This document shows, one piece after another, positions 38,239-47,242 of a stretch of 64,000 nucleotides of DNA. Position 1 is the stretch's first letter, and each line of letters starts with the position of its first letter. The notes under the pieces are model-generated. The model saw only the letters and a list, made by a program, of their open reading frames with translations, had not been told where the DNA came from and searched no databases. The position numbers and the translations under genes were made by a program. The stretch is from Duganella qianjiadongensis (GTDB lineage: Bacteria > Pseudomonadota > Gammaproteobacteria > Burkholderiales > Burkholderiaceae_D). The DNA is taken from the NCBI RefSeq assembly GCF_009857915.1, contig NZ_WWCM01000001.1, positions 372,001-436,000 of the forward strand, in the 5' to 3' direction.

Positions 38239-39612
38239 TCAGCCCAGCATATCGAACAGCGTACCGGCGCTGCCGGAACTGCCGTTGATGGCCGAGCCCG
38301 ATCCCGTCTGGGCCTGCGCCGTGTACAGCGCGGCCAGTGCCGTGGCCTGTGCCGTCAGCGCCTTGCTCAGGCTGCTCCGTTTGGCCGTAATGCTGGTAAT
38401 TTCCTTGCTCACCAGCGTAGTTTCACGCTTCAGCGCGCTGCTGTCGCCGCTCAGACTACCGGCCTGCGCTGCCAGCAGATCGGCCAGCCCGCGCCCATCA
38501 TTGGTAAACAGTTTGCTCAGGGCGCCGGCATCGCTAGTCAGGGCCGCCTGCAGTTTTTTATCATCGAGCACCAGATTGCCATTGCTATCCTGCCCCAGCC
38601 CGGCAGCCGCCAGTGCCGATTGCGACACCCCGCCGCCCGACTTGATCAGCGTGCTGAACTGGCTGAGCGTCTGATTGAGCGCCGTATCGCCTTTCAGATC
38701 ACCCTTCTGCAATGCCTGCAGCTTCTTGTTCAGTTCGTTGTAGGCCGAAACAAAGGATTTCAGATTGCTACCGATCTGGCTGGCATCCTGGGTCACCGTC
38801 ACATCCGTCTTACCGGTACCGGTCAGTTTGAGCGTCAGTCCGGCGATAGCCTTGTCCAGCGTATTGCTGGCACTGGTGAGCTGCTTGCCGTTCACCGTCA
38901 GCACGGCGTCGCTGGCGGCGGCGCCCTGCTTGAGCTTCTGGGTGCCGTCAGGATCGAAACTGAGCAGACTCTTTAGTGCAGCATCGCCGGAAACGCTGAT
39001 GCGCATGCTGTTGGCCGCACCGCTGGCGCCGTTCAGGGCCAGCGCGTATTTACCATCCTCGTCCTTGACGACTTGGGCATCCACTCCCGCTGCCTTGAGC
39101 GCCGCGGCGATGCCGGCGAGCGTGTTATTGCTGCTATCGATGGTGATGCTCTTGCTGGCCGTGCTGCCATTGAGGGTAAAACCTTTGCTGTCGGCCGTAC
39201 CGAAATCGATTTTTACGGTGCTCAGGGCACCGCTGCCCAGTTTGCTATCGGCGGCAGCGAACGCATCGCTGGTCAGAAACTGGCCTTGCGCCAGCTGCTT
39301 GATATCGAGCGCATAAGTACCGGCCTTGGCCGCCCCGCTGCTGCTGGCCGTCAGCACGGATTTGCTCGACACGCTGGCACTGGTGCTCAGGCCGCCACCG
39401 GACAGGCTGCCCGCCAGCGTCTGGAAGGCCGACAGAGCGCTCTTCAGCTGCCCCAGACCCGACAGTTTGGTCTGATCGGCCTTGAGCGCGGCATTGAGCT
39501 TGGTCGCTGCCCCGTTCTGGGCCGACATGGTCTTCTGGACGCGGTTGTAGACGTCCGTCGATAGCGTGGAACTGCCGCTGGTGGTAGCAGTATTAATAGA
39601 AGAGGTAGCCAT
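38239..39612 (-). CDS. fliD: Flagellar hook-associated protein 2 (filament cap) FliD
   Basis: A 457-residue FliD. The N-terminal domain (about 30-120) has AALKADQTKLSGLGQLKSAL and TYALDIKQLAQGQ, the C-terminal domain (about 225-440) LTVNGKQLTSASNTLDKAI, YNELNKKLQAL and GIGA-like AGLGQDSNGNLVLDD. FliD pentamers cap the growing filament and guide flagellin folding. Ser/Ala/Gly/Thr-rich composition is usual. No other flagellar genes (fliC, fliS, flaG) are adjacent in either direction, which is unusual; a duplicated or relocated copy is possible. Confidence 0.88.
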   Translation of the reverse strand: MATSSINTATTSGSSTLSTDVYNRVQKTMSAQNGAATKLNAALKADQTKLSGLGQLKSALSAFQTLAGSLSGGGLSTSASVSSKSVLTASSSGAAKAGTYALDIKQLAQGQFLTSDAFAAADSKLGSGALSTVKIDFGTADSKGFTLNGSTASKSITIDSSNNTLAGIAAALKAAGVDAQVVKDEDGKYALALNGASGAANSMRISVSGDAALKSLLSFDPDGTQKLKQGAAASDAVLTVNGKQLTSASNTLDKAIAGLTLKLTGTGKTDVTVTQDASQIGSNLKSFVSAYNELNKKLQALQKGDLKGDTALNQTLSQFSTLIKSGGGVSQSALAAAGLGQDSNGNLVLDDKKLQAALTSDAGALSKLFTNDGRGLADLLAAQAGSLSGDSSALKRETTLVSKEITSITAKRSSLSKALTAQATALAALYTAQAQTGSGSAINGSSGSAGTLFDMLG

Positions 39613-39724
39613 GGTGCAGTCCGATCAGAATTACTTACATAGTATGCAACATGATAGAACTTTTAAACCGCCGAGCAGACCCGCGAATCAGGCTCTGCTC
39701 CGGCGACTGGCCCGCCCTCCTGCC

Positions 39725-40090
39725 CTAGCGCATGTATTTGGCGACGGCCGCCGTGACCGCAGCATCAGGATTGACGAAATGGAAGCCGATCTTGAACTGG
39801 TCACCGCTGAATATGCAGTGGCTGACTTTGCAGCGGCAGGTCAGCACCTGCGCCTTGCCGTCGAGGAAAATCTCGTACATCATCTGGCCCGTCTGGCCCG
39901 GTTGCAGCTTGTGGTCTGACTCCAGTGACAAGCCCTGCGGGCTGATATCGATGGTGCGGCCCTGAAAAGGCGGCATACCGTCCATTGCCACCATTACTTT
40001 TGCTCTCAGAATCTTACGCGGCACAGCTCGTTGATCGGCTAACAATTTACTATCCTTTGGACTAATACTTGGCCGCTTTTTATGCGGCAA
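39725..40090 (-). CDS. PilZ domain protein (c-di-GMP binding)
   Basis: A 121-residue stand-alone PilZ domain. The c-di-GMP signature is present: RAVPRKILR (RxxxR) near residue 22 and DISPQGLSLES (DxSxxG) near residue 48. The domain ends KIGFHFVN. Such proteins act as c-di-GMP effectors in motility or exopolysaccharide. It lies beside fliD on the same strand, 112 bp away, which hints at motility control but does not prove it. Confidence 0.85.
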   Translation of the reverse strand: MPHKKRPSISPKDSKLLADQRAVPRKILRAKVMVAMDGMPPFQGRTIDISPQGLSLESDHKLQPGQTGQMMYEIFLDGKAQVLTCRCKVSHCIFSGDQFKIGFHFVNPDAAVTAAVAKYMR

Positions 40091-40147
40091 ACCATGCTTT
40101 TTGGTGCTATTTCTGGCTCATAGACGAGCAGCCATAACAATACAGGT

Positions 40148-41524
40148 TTACTGGATTTCGCGCAGCTTGGTAAAGGCGTCGTCGATGCGGTCGACGGCAA
40201 GGATGGTCATGCCTTCGATAGCCTGCTTGGGCGCATTCGAGCTGGGGATCATGGCGATCGAAAAGCCCAGCTTGGCCGCTTCGCGCAAGCGCTCCTGACC
40301 GCGCGGCGCCGGACGGATTTCACCGGCCAGCCCCACCTCGCCGAACACCACAAAGCCGCGCGGCAGAGGCTTGTTGCGCATCGACGAATTAATCGCCAGC
40401 AGCACCGCCAGATCGGCCGCCGGTTCGGTAATCTTCACCCCGCCCACGGCGTTGATGAACACATCCTGATCGAAAGCGGCAATACCGGCATGGCGGTGCA
40501 GCACAGCCAGCAGCATGGCCAGCCGGTTCTGTTCCAGCCCCACCGACAGGCGGCGCGCATTGGGTTGGTGGCTGGCATCGACCAGCGCCTGGATTTCCAC
40601 CAGCAGCGGACGGGTGCCTTCCTGCGTCACCATCACGCAGGAACCGGGCACCTGATTGTCATGCTGGGACAGGAACAGGGCCGACGGGTTGGATACGCCT
40701 TTGAGTCCCTTTTCCGTCATGGCGAACACGCCCAGTTCATTGACCGCGCCGAAACGGTTCTTGATAGCGCGCACCAGGCGGAAGCTGGAATGGCTATCGC
40801 CCTCGAAATACAGCACTGTATCGACGATGTGTTCAAGCACGCGCGGCCCGGCCAGCGCGCCTTCCTTGGTGACGTGGCCTACCAGTATCATGGTGATGCC
40901 GGTCTGCTTGGCCACGCGGGTGAGCTGGGCGGCACACTCGCGCACCTGCGCCACCGAGCCGGGCGCAGAGCTGAGCGCATCCGAATACAGCGTCTGGATA
41001 GAATCGATGACCGCCACTTCCGGTTTCAGCTCGGCCAGCGTCGCCTGAATTTTCTCCAGCTGGATTTCGGCCTGCAGCTTGAGCTCGCGCGCATCGATGG
41101 CCAGCCGCTTGGCACGCAGGGCGATCTGCGCCCCCGACTCCTCGCCACTTACATACAGCACTTTCTTCAGTTGCGAGACATTGGCCAGTGCCTGCAGCAG
41201 CAGGGTGGATTTGCCGATGCCGGGGTCGCCGCCGATCAGCACCACCCCGCCCGCCACCAGACCGCCGCCGAGCACGCGATCGAATTCCTCGATGCCGGTG
41301 CCGAAACGGGGCACATCGATGGCGTCGATATCGGCCAGCGACAGCACCGGCGCCGTCTGCGCCAGCGACTGATGCTGCGGCTGCGAGTAGCGGTTATTGC
41401 CTGCGCTCTCGACGACGGTTTCCAGCATGCTGTTCCACTGCTGGCAGGAACTGCACTGCCCGGTCCATTTATTCGCCACGGCGCCGCATTCGCTGCAGGT
41501 GTACTGGGTTTTCGCCTTGGCCAT
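40148..41524 (-). CDS. radA: DNA repair protein RadA
   Basis: A 458-residue protein from the ATG at 41524 (MAKAKTQYTCSECG). A four-cysteine zinc finger (CSECG...CSSC) is followed by the RecA-like ATPase with Walker A GGDPGIGKST, the RadA-specific KNRFG motif (RAIKNRFGAVNELGVFAM), and a C-terminal Lon-like domain (GGVKITEPAADLAVLLAI). RadA is a helicase promoting branch migration in recombination. It overlaps nothing but starts 2 bp after the alr stop, so the two are one transcript. Confidence 0.97.
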   Translation of the reverse strand: MAKAKTQYTCSECGAVANKWTGQCSSCQQWNSMLETVVESAGNNRYSQPQHQSLAQTAPVLSLADIDAIDVPRFGTGIEEFDRVLGGGLVAGGVVLIGGDPGIGKSTLLLQALANVSQLKKVLYVSGEESGAQIALRAKRLAIDARELKLQAEIQLEKIQATLAELKPEVAVIDSIQTLYSDALSSAPGSVAQVRECAAQLTRVAKQTGITMILVGHVTKEGALAGPRVLEHIVDTVLYFEGDSHSSFRLVRAIKNRFGAVNELGVFAMTEKGLKGVSNPSALFLSQHDNQVPGSCVMVTQEGTRPLLVEIQALVDASHQPNARRLSVGLEQNRLAMLLAVLHRHAGIAAFDQDVFINAVGGVKITEPAADLAVLLAINSSMRNKPLPRGFVVFGEVGLAGEIRPAPRGQERLREAAKLGFSIAMIPSSNAPKQAIEGMTILAVDRIDDAFTKLREIQ

Positions 41525-41526
41525 GG

Positions 41527-42621
41527 CTAGCCTTCCACCACCGGCACGCGGGGCGCCAGCGCGCACATCAGCTCATAGCCTATGGTACCGGCGGCCGTTG
41601 CCACCTCGTCGATAGGATTGCCGCGGCCCCATAGCACCACCTTGCTGCCCACCCTGGCCTGCGGCAGATGGGTCAGATCCACCGTCAGCATATCCATCGA
41701 CACCCGCCCTATCAGACGGGTGCGCACGCCGTCCACCAGCACGGGCGTGCCCAGCGGCGCGTGGCGCGGGTAGCCGTCCGCATAGCCGCAAGCCACCACG
41801 CCGATGCGCATATTCCCTTCGGCCTGGAAACGGCTGCCATAGCCTACCAGCTCGCCATCCGCGATATCCTGCACGCCGATAATTTCGCTACTCAGCGTCA
41901 TGGCGGGCTGCAGGCCGAACTGTTCTGCCGTGGCACCACCCGGCGTGCCGCCGTACAGCATGATGCCGGGACGTATCCAGTCATTGCGCAGGGTTTTCTG
42001 GTGCAGCAGCACGCCGGCCGAATTGGACAGGCTGCGCGCGCCCTCCAGCCCGGCCGTGCCGGCCTCGAAGCGGCGGATCTGCTCGGCGATAGGCAGCAGC
42101 GGGTGCGCGGTATCGTCGGCATTGGCAAAGTGGGTCATCATGGTGATGCTGGCCACGCAGGAAATCGCGCTCAGGCGGGCATGGGCCGCAGCAAAGGCTT
42201 GCGGCATGAAACCGAGCCGGTTCATGCCGCTATTCATTTTCAGATGCAGATCAAATCGCACGCCGCGCGCCGACAAGTCTTGCTGCGCCGCTTCCAGCCA
42301 GGCCAGCTGCTCGTTGCAATGCACGGCGGCCTGTATATTGTGCTCGGCCATGGTGGCGATATCCTGCGGGTCGAAGAAACCTTCCAGCAGCAGGATAGGC
42401 TTGGTCCAGCCCAGTTCGCGCAGCCTGACCGCGTAATCCACCTCCACCAGCGCCAGTCCGTCCGCGTCGGCGAAGCCGCGCATGGCCCGTTCCAGTCCAT
42501 GGCCATAGCCGTTGGCCTTGAGCACGCCCCAGGCGCGCGCACCGGGCGACTGGGCTTTGGCCAGTGCCAGATTATGTTTCAGGGAATCAACGTGGATGGT
42601 AGCGAGTATAGGCCTAGGCAT
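41527..42621 (-). CDS. alr: Alanine racemase
   Basis: A 364-residue PLP enzyme from the ATG at 42621 (MPRPILATIHVDSLKHNL). The PLP lysine is in GVLKANGYGHGLERA, the second catalytic base Tyr in VGYGSRFQAEG, and the C-terminal signature is GRVSMDMLTVDLTH. It makes D-alanine for peptidoglycan. The longer upstream reading frame crosses the promoter region of divergent lplT and is unlikely. radA follows. Confidence 0.96.
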   Translation of the reverse strand: MPRPILATIHVDSLKHNLALAKAQSPGARAWGVLKANGYGHGLERAMRGFADADGLALVEVDYAVRLRELGWTKPILLLEGFFDPQDIATMAEHNIQAAVHCNEQLAWLEAAQQDLSARGVRFDLHLKMNSGMNRLGFMPQAFAAAHARLSAISCVASITMMTHFANADDTAHPLLPIAEQIRRFEAGTAGLEGARSLSNSAGVLLHQKTLRNDWIRPGIMLYGGTPGGATAEQFGLQPAMTLSSEIIGVQDIADGELVGYGSRFQAEGNMRIGVVACGYADGYPRHAPLGTPVLVDGVRTRLIGRVSMDMLTVDLTHLPQARVGSKVVLWGRGNPIDEVATAAGTIGYELMCALAPRVPVVEG

Positions 42622-42749
42622 AATCACAGAACGCAAAATCGGAGAAGCCCGTATTTTACCGTGTGGCGCCTCTAACGCGCGGTGCAATTCTTGGGGATAC
42701 GAACAAAGCATGGTATAAAGCAAGCCATATAAGTTTTCAGGCATCCAGT

Positions 42750-44012
42750 ATGAAGCGTGGTTTCTACACCATCATGGCAGCGCAGTTCTTCTCGTCTCTG
42801 GCGGATAATGCGCTGCTGTTCGTCGCGATAGACTTGCTGGTAAGCATGAAGTCGCCAGCATGGATCACTCCCCTGCTCAAACTCTCGTTTACGCTGTTTT
42901 ACGTGCTGTTAGCTGCATTTGTCGGCGCTTTTGCGGATTCCATGCCTAAGGGCAAGGTCATGTTCATCTCCAATCTGATCAAGGTTGCGGGCTGCTTACT
43001 GATCTTTGCCGACGTCCATCCCCTGCTCGCCTACGCGCTGGTCGGCTTCGGCGCAGCCGTCTACTCGCCTGCCAAATACGGCATTCTTACTGAATTACTT
43101 CCCGCAGAGAAACTTGTTGCCGCCAATGGCTGGGTGGAAGGTCTGACCGTGCTGTCGATCATTTTCGGCACCGTGCTGGGCGGCAAACTGGTGGGGGCAC
43201 AGGTGTCCGGCTTCCTGCTGTCGTTCGACTTTCCCTTCATCGATACCGGCATCGATACGCCGCCCGAAGCAGCGCTATGCGTGGTGGTAACCATCTATGC
43301 GCTGGCAGCCCTGTTCAACACCCGCATTCCCGACACCGGTTGCGTGTACGGCCATCAGGAACGCAATCCTGTCAAACTGATCGGCGAATTCTCCAACTGC
43401 GTCGCCCTGCTGTGGAAAGACAAGCTGGGCCAGATTTCGCTGGCCGTGACCACGCTATTCTGGGGCGCTGCGCAGACCCTGCAATTCATCGTGCTGGAAT
43501 GGGCCAACCGCACCCTGCATTTGACGTATGAACAATCGACCAGTCTGGTCGGAGTAGTCGCCATCGGGGTGGCGCTGGGCGCTGTGCTGTCGGCCCGCTT
43601 CATTGCCCTGCGCAAATCGCTGTCCGTGATCCCCATGGGCATCGCCATGGGCGTTATCGTGATGAGCATGACGCTGGTGACCTCGGTGAAAGTGGCCTAC
43701 CCGCTGCTGATACTGGTGGGTCTGCTGGGCGGCTTCTTCCTCGTGCCGATGAACGCACTGCTGCAGCACCGCGGCCACGTGCTGATGAGCGCCGGCCATT
43801 CCATCGCCGTGCAGAACTTTAACGAGAACCTGTCCATACTGACCATGCTGGCCGTGTACTCGCTGATGCTGCGGGCCCACCTGAATCTGGATGTGATCAT
43901 CGTGCTGTTCGGCCTGTTCCTCGCCGGTACCATGCTGTTCATCCTGCGCAAACATCAGGCCAACCAGCGCGAGTTCGATTCGATCGCCCTGATCGGCGAA
44001 GCCAAACACTGA
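42750..44012 (+). CDS. lplT: Lysophospholipid transporter LplT
   Basis: A 420-residue major facilitator from the ATG at 42750 (MKRGFYTIMAAQFFSSLADN). Twelve helices; the LplT-type segments AVYSPAKYGILTELLPAEKL and NGWVEGLTVLSIIFGTVLGG are conserved. LplT flips lyso-phosphatidylethanolamine to the inner leaflet for re-acylation. In many enterobacteria lplT is followed by aas; here no acyltransferase gene is adjacent, so the partner is elsewhere. Divergent from alr with a 128-bp gap. Confidence 0.93.
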   Translation: MKRGFYTIMAAQFFSSLADNALLFVAIDLLVSMKSPAWITPLLKLSFTLFYVLLAAFVGAFADSMPKGKVMFISNLIKVAGCLLIFADVHPLLAYALVGFGAAVYSPAKYGILTELLPAEKLVAANGWVEGLTVLSIIFGTVLGGKLVGAQVSGFLLSFDFPFIDTGIDTPPEAALCVVVTIYALAALFNTRIPDTGCVYGHQERNPVKLIGEFSNCVALLWKDKLGQISLAVTTLFWGAAQTLQFIVLEWANRTLHLTYEQSTSLVGVVAIGVALGAVLSARFIALRKSLSVIPMGIAMGVIVMSMTLVTSVKVAYPLLILVGLLGGFFLVPMNALLQHRGHVLMSAGHSIAVQNFNENLSILTMLAVYSLMLRAHLNLDVIIVLFGLFLAGTMLFILRKHQANQREFDSIALIGEAKH

Positions 44013-44019
44013 CGCTCGC

Positions 44020-45000
44020 TCAGACGGGCAGCGCCCCGCTCTGGCGACGCTGCCTGGCCTGCTCCGGCCAGGCGTCCGGCACCACAAAGCCGCGCCGCAC
44101 TTCCACCAGACTATCCCCCTGCTCCGCCAGATGCGCCACCATCACGGGTGCGCGCGCCTGCGCCTGATGGTCGTCCAGCGCCAGCAGCAGTTCCGCCTTG
44201 CTCAGCACCAGGGACTGGCCCGCGCCGGACAGCGGCAGGCGCGCCGGTGCCAGCCATTGCAGGCGGGGCAGCAAGACAAACAAATCGCCCGGCAACTGCT
44301 GCGCCGCGCTGCGGCTCATCCAGTAGCCGTGGCAATGCGCGCCCGAGATGCCGCCCATGCAGGGCGCCACTTGCGGCGGATAGAACAGCCAGCCCTTGAC
44401 CAGTGCCTGTGCGCTGGTGACCGGTGCAGGCAACAGAGCCTGCGCTGCCGGATGCGTGGCCAGCGTGAGCTGCTGCTGGAAAATCTTGCGCATCTTGGCA
44501 CCCAGCGTATCGGCCAGATTGGGGCCGACCAGGCCACTGAAATCACTGCCAGCGCTGGCATCGAGCAGATAGAACTTAGTGGCAAATTCGAGGTGATGCA
44601 GACCGGCGCCGGCGCGCAGCAGAAAATCGAACTCCCCTACCGTGTCATTGCGGCTGGCGCGTACCTGCAAACCATGAGCGTGCAACTGCCCCTGGGCGGC
44701 AAAATAGAAAGCCATCAGCTGTTCGGCATATTTGCCGAGACGGGTTTGCCGATGCTGGCCCAGCGCCGCTTCCAGCGCCCCCGGCTGCTGGTCCAGCGCA
44801 GCCAGCCAGCCGGCAACTGCACTACCCACGGGGCCTAGCGTGGCGACCTGCCCCTGCCATTGCGGCGCAGCGCGATCGAGCAGATCGGGAGCATCGAGCA
44901 GCCATGCCAGTGCCCGCACATGGGGATGACGCAAATGCCCCCAGCGCTGCGCAAAGCCAGCCTGATAGGCATCGCCTTGCGCGGCGATAGGCTTAGTCAC
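44020..45000 (-). CDS. DUF1853 family protein
   Basis: A protein of about 326 residues. I place the start at a GTG at 45000 (VTKPIAAQGDAYQAGF), which overlaps the upstream gene's stop by 8 bp; the longer in-frame reading runs through the upstream gene and is not homologous. DUF1853 segments include LGKYAEQLMAFYF, VGEFDFLLR, HHLEFATKFYL and HCHGYWMS. The E-F-D and H-L-E-F-A-x-K pattern resembles a PD-(D/E)XK nuclease core, which is inference. It ends the tsaB-rimI-UDG-like unit. Confidence 0.8.
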   Translation of the reverse strand: MTKPIAAQGDAYQAGFAQRWGHLRHPHVRALAWLLDAPDLLDRAAPQWQGQVATLGPVGSAVAGWLAALDQQPGALEAALGQHRQTRLGKYAEQLMAFYFAAQGQLHAHGLQVRASRNDTVGEFDFLLRAGAGLHHLEFATKFYLLDASAGSDFSGLVGPNLADTLGAKMRKIFQQQLTLATHPAAQALLPAPVTSAQALVKGWLFYPPQVAPCMGGISGAHCHGYWMSRSAAQQLPGDLFVLLPRLQWLAPARLPLSGAGQSLVLSKAELLLALDDHQAQARAPVMVAHLAEQGDSLVEVRRGFVVPDAWPEQARQRRQSGALPV

Positions 45001-45937
45001 GCACCGACCTGGCAAGACACAGGTCGGCCCAGGCCTTGGCCTTGTCCTGCGGGCGTTGCAGCAGGTCGTCGGGATGGTAGGTGGCCACCACAGGCAGAGC
45101 GGCAGCGCCATAAGCCATGACCGATCCGCGGGCGGCGGCACCGAGCATGAACCCGCGCGCCGCCTGCTGGCCGAAAGTAATCGCCAGCGTGGCGCCGGTC
45201 AATGCCAGTTCGCGCTCCAGATACGGGCGGCAGGCTTGCAATTCCTGCCCGCCCGGTGCGCGATCCTGCCCCTGCGCGTCAACGGCGCGGCATTTGACCA
45301 GCGCAGTCAGATACACATCCTCCTGCACATCGAGATCTATGGCCTTAAGCATATTGCCGAGCAACTGGCCGGCATCGCCGGACACCAGTTCGGCAGCAGC
45401 TTCATCCTGTGCCGACGCTGCCGCAACCAGCGCAATCGTGGCTGCCGTGCGGCTGCCGCGGGCGACGACTGGCAGCCGACGGCTGGCGCACAGCGCGCAG
45501 CGCGTACAGTTGCGGATGGCGTTCTGCAGCGCCGGCCAGTCCAGTGCCGCGATGGCTGCGTCGGATAAGGGCATCGCCGTCGCTGCAAGCGGTTCAGCCG
45601 GCGGCGTTCCCTTGAGCTTGGGGGCTGCGAGGGGCGCAGGCACATCGTCAAACCACGACATGTCCTCCGCGCCAGCCGCAGGGGCAACCGGTGCTGGTGC
45701 CGGTGCCGGTGCCGGTGCCGGAGCATCGGTCGCGGCGAGAACGGGCGGTGCAGCAGGCACTGCTGCCGCCGCTTCCACTGGCGCTGGCATGTCAGCCGGC
45801 ACAGCTTCCGCCGCAGCCTCAGGCTCGGCTGGCGCAGCCTCTTCCACATCCGCGGCTGGCCGCTGGCGCAACTGCCATTGCACGCCTATGCCCATCTCGT
45901 CGAGGAAAATGGCCGACCGTTTATCCATCGCGTTCAT
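44993..45937 (-). CDS. Uracil-DNA glycosylase superfamily protein, degenerate active site
   Basis: A 314-residue protein with a low-complexity Pro/Ala region (about 30-90) and a C-terminal family 4-like UDG domain. Iron-sulfur cysteines are retained (Cys144, Cys147, Cys216, Cys236) and ATYHPDDLL matches the His-Pro motif. The uracil-pocket motif, normally GEAPGxxED, reads VAAASAQDE at 171-179, so key residues are lost while AGQLLGNML after it is kept. Its ATG overlaps the rimI stop (ATGA). It may bind nucleic acid without excising uracil. Confidence 0.82.
   Translation of the reverse strand: MNAMDKRSAIFLDEMGIGVQWQLRQRPAADVEEAAPAEPEAAAEAVPADMPAPVEAAAAVPAAPPVLAATDAPAPAPAPAPAPVAPAAGAEDMSWFDDVPAPLAAPKLKGTPPAEPLAATAMPLSDAAIAALDWPALQNAIRNCTRCALCASRRLPVVARGSRTAATIALVAAASAQDEAAAELVSGDAGQLLGNMLKAIDLDVQEDVYLTALVKCRAVDAQGQDRAPGGQELQACRPYLERELALTGATLAITFGQQAARGFMLGAAARGSVMAYGAAALPVVATYHPDDLLQRPQDKAKAWADLCLARSVRD
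45690..45719. repeat. Hexanucleotide tandem repeat encoding an Ala-Pro linker
   Basis: Five consecutive copies of GGTGCC (first copy GGTGCT) from 45690 to 45719, plus a degenerate sixth unit. It lies in the Pro/Ala linker of the UDG-like protein. Unit length is a multiple of three, so copy-number changes keep the frame. Confidence 0.85.
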
Positions 45938-46404
45938 AGCAGGAAGCGCATCACCAGTGCGTCCTCACGTTGTCCGTTGGCGGCCGGATAATAGCCCTTG
46001 CGCCGGCCGATGTGTTTGAATCCGTAGCGTTCATAGATGTCCAGCGCCCGCGTATTCGAAGGCCGCACTTCCAGCAGCATGGATTCCATGCCCAGCCCGC
46101 GCGCACAGGCCACGGCCTGATTCAGCAGGAAACGCCCCAGCCCTTGGCCCTGCTGCTGCGCCGCCACGGCGACATTGAGCAGATGGGCCTCATCCACCAC
46201 CGCCATGACCAGAAAATAGCCGAGCAGACTGCCGCTCTGGTCGCGCAGCACCCAGGCCTGATACTGGCTGCGCAGCGAATCTTCGAAATTAGCCAGCGTC
46301 CACGGGTGCGGATACACGCTCGCCTCCAGCGCTGCCACTTCCGGCAGATCGGCAGGCTGCATGGGCTCATACTGCAGCCGCGCCAGATCCCACACCGGTT
46401 TCAC
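45934..46404 (-). CDS. rimI: Ribosomal protein S18-alanine N-acetyltransferase RimI
   Basis: A 156-residue GNAT acetyltransferase. The start is a GTG at 46404 (VKPVWDLARLQYEPM) that overlaps the tsaB stop as GTGA. The acetyl-CoA motif is VAAQQQGQGLGRFLLNQA (Q/RxxGxG/A), and RimI-type segments are LLNVAV, MLLEVRPSN, ALDIYERYGFKHIGRRKGYY and EDALVMRF. It acetylates the N-terminus of S18. Adjacent to tsaB as in many proteobacteria. Confidence 0.94.
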   Translation of the reverse strand: MKPVWDLARLQYEPMQPADLPEVAALEASVYPHPWTLANFEDSLRSQYQAWVLRDQSGSLLGYFLVMAVVDEAHLLNVAVAAQQQGQGLGRFLLNQAVACARGLGMESMLLEVRPSNTRALDIYERYGFKHIGRRKGYYPAANGQREDALVMRFLL

Positions 46405-47114
46405 GCACCGCCCTCCGCAGCTTTGGCAGCGGCCATGGCAGCCCGCTCGGCCTGAGTGTAGGCGATCTTGTTGCGCAGGTAGAGCGGCTGGGCGTCGGCG
46501 GCCGCCACCGTCTGGCCAGCGGCAAAAGCCAGCGCTGCCAGCCGTGCGATCTGTTCGGCATGCGGCATGATATCGGCATACCCCTGCGCCAGCGCCGTGC
46601 CGGCATAGGCCTCGGCATAGGCCGACAGACCATTGCCGCAAGCGACAGGCGTGCCCTCGGGCTGCACGGCAGCCGGCGCCGACAGCACTGGTGCCAGCAC
46701 GGTCTGCGGACCTGCCTGGTCACCAAAGCGGTACTGCGCCCAGTACACCTCGCCCATGCGGGCATCGAGCACGGTCAGCACATCCTGCGCGCCATGCTGC
46801 TGGTGGCAGGCCAGCGCCATGGCATCGAGCGTCACCACCGGCACGACTGGCAGCCTGGCGCCGAACGCCAGCCCCTGCGCCACGCCGCAGGCAGTGCGCA
46901 CGCCAGTGAAGGAACCGGGTCCGGAACCATAGGTAATCGCATCGCAATCGCGCAGGGCAATGCCGGCTTCGGCCAGCAGCTCCTGTATCATCGGCAGCAC
47001 CGACTGGGAATGGGTACGCACCCCGGACGAGACGCGGCTCAGCACCGACTCGCCGCGCAGCAGAGCGCAGGAAGCCAGTTCGGACGAAGTTTCAATGGCA
47101 AGAATAATAGGCAT
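46401..47114 (-). CDS. tsaB: tRNA threonylcarbamoyladenosine biosynthesis protein TsaB
   Basis: A 237-residue ASKHA-fold protein (YeaZ). The N-terminus IILAIETSSELASCALL and the SGPGSFTGVRTACGVAQGLA motif are diagnostic; VLDARMGEVYWAQY follows. TsaB partners TsaD and TsaE in making t6A37 of ANN-decoding tRNAs. It is first of four overlapping genes (tsaB, rimI, UDG-like, DUF1853), all translationally coupled. Confidence 0.96.
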   Translation of the reverse strand: MPIILAIETSSELASCALLRGESVLSRVSSGVRTHSQSVLPMIQELLAEAGIALRDCDAITYGSGPGSFTGVRTACGVAQGLAFGARLPVVPVVTLDAMALACHQQHGAQDVLTVLDARMGEVYWAQYRFGDQAGPQTVLAPVLSAPAAVQPEGTPVACGNGLSAYAEAYAGTALAQGYADIMPHAEQIARLAALAFAAGQTVAAADAQPLYLRNKIAYTQAERAAMAAAKAAEGGA

Positions 47115-47242
47115 CCCCTATTTTAACCCGCCGAGCTAACCGGCGCGACCCCGCCCGGCCATGTAAAATACGCCTCTGAGCGGCTGGCAGCACACCCGCC
47201 CCGCTTCTGACTCCGAATCCGACTTTGAATCCGACTCTGGCC

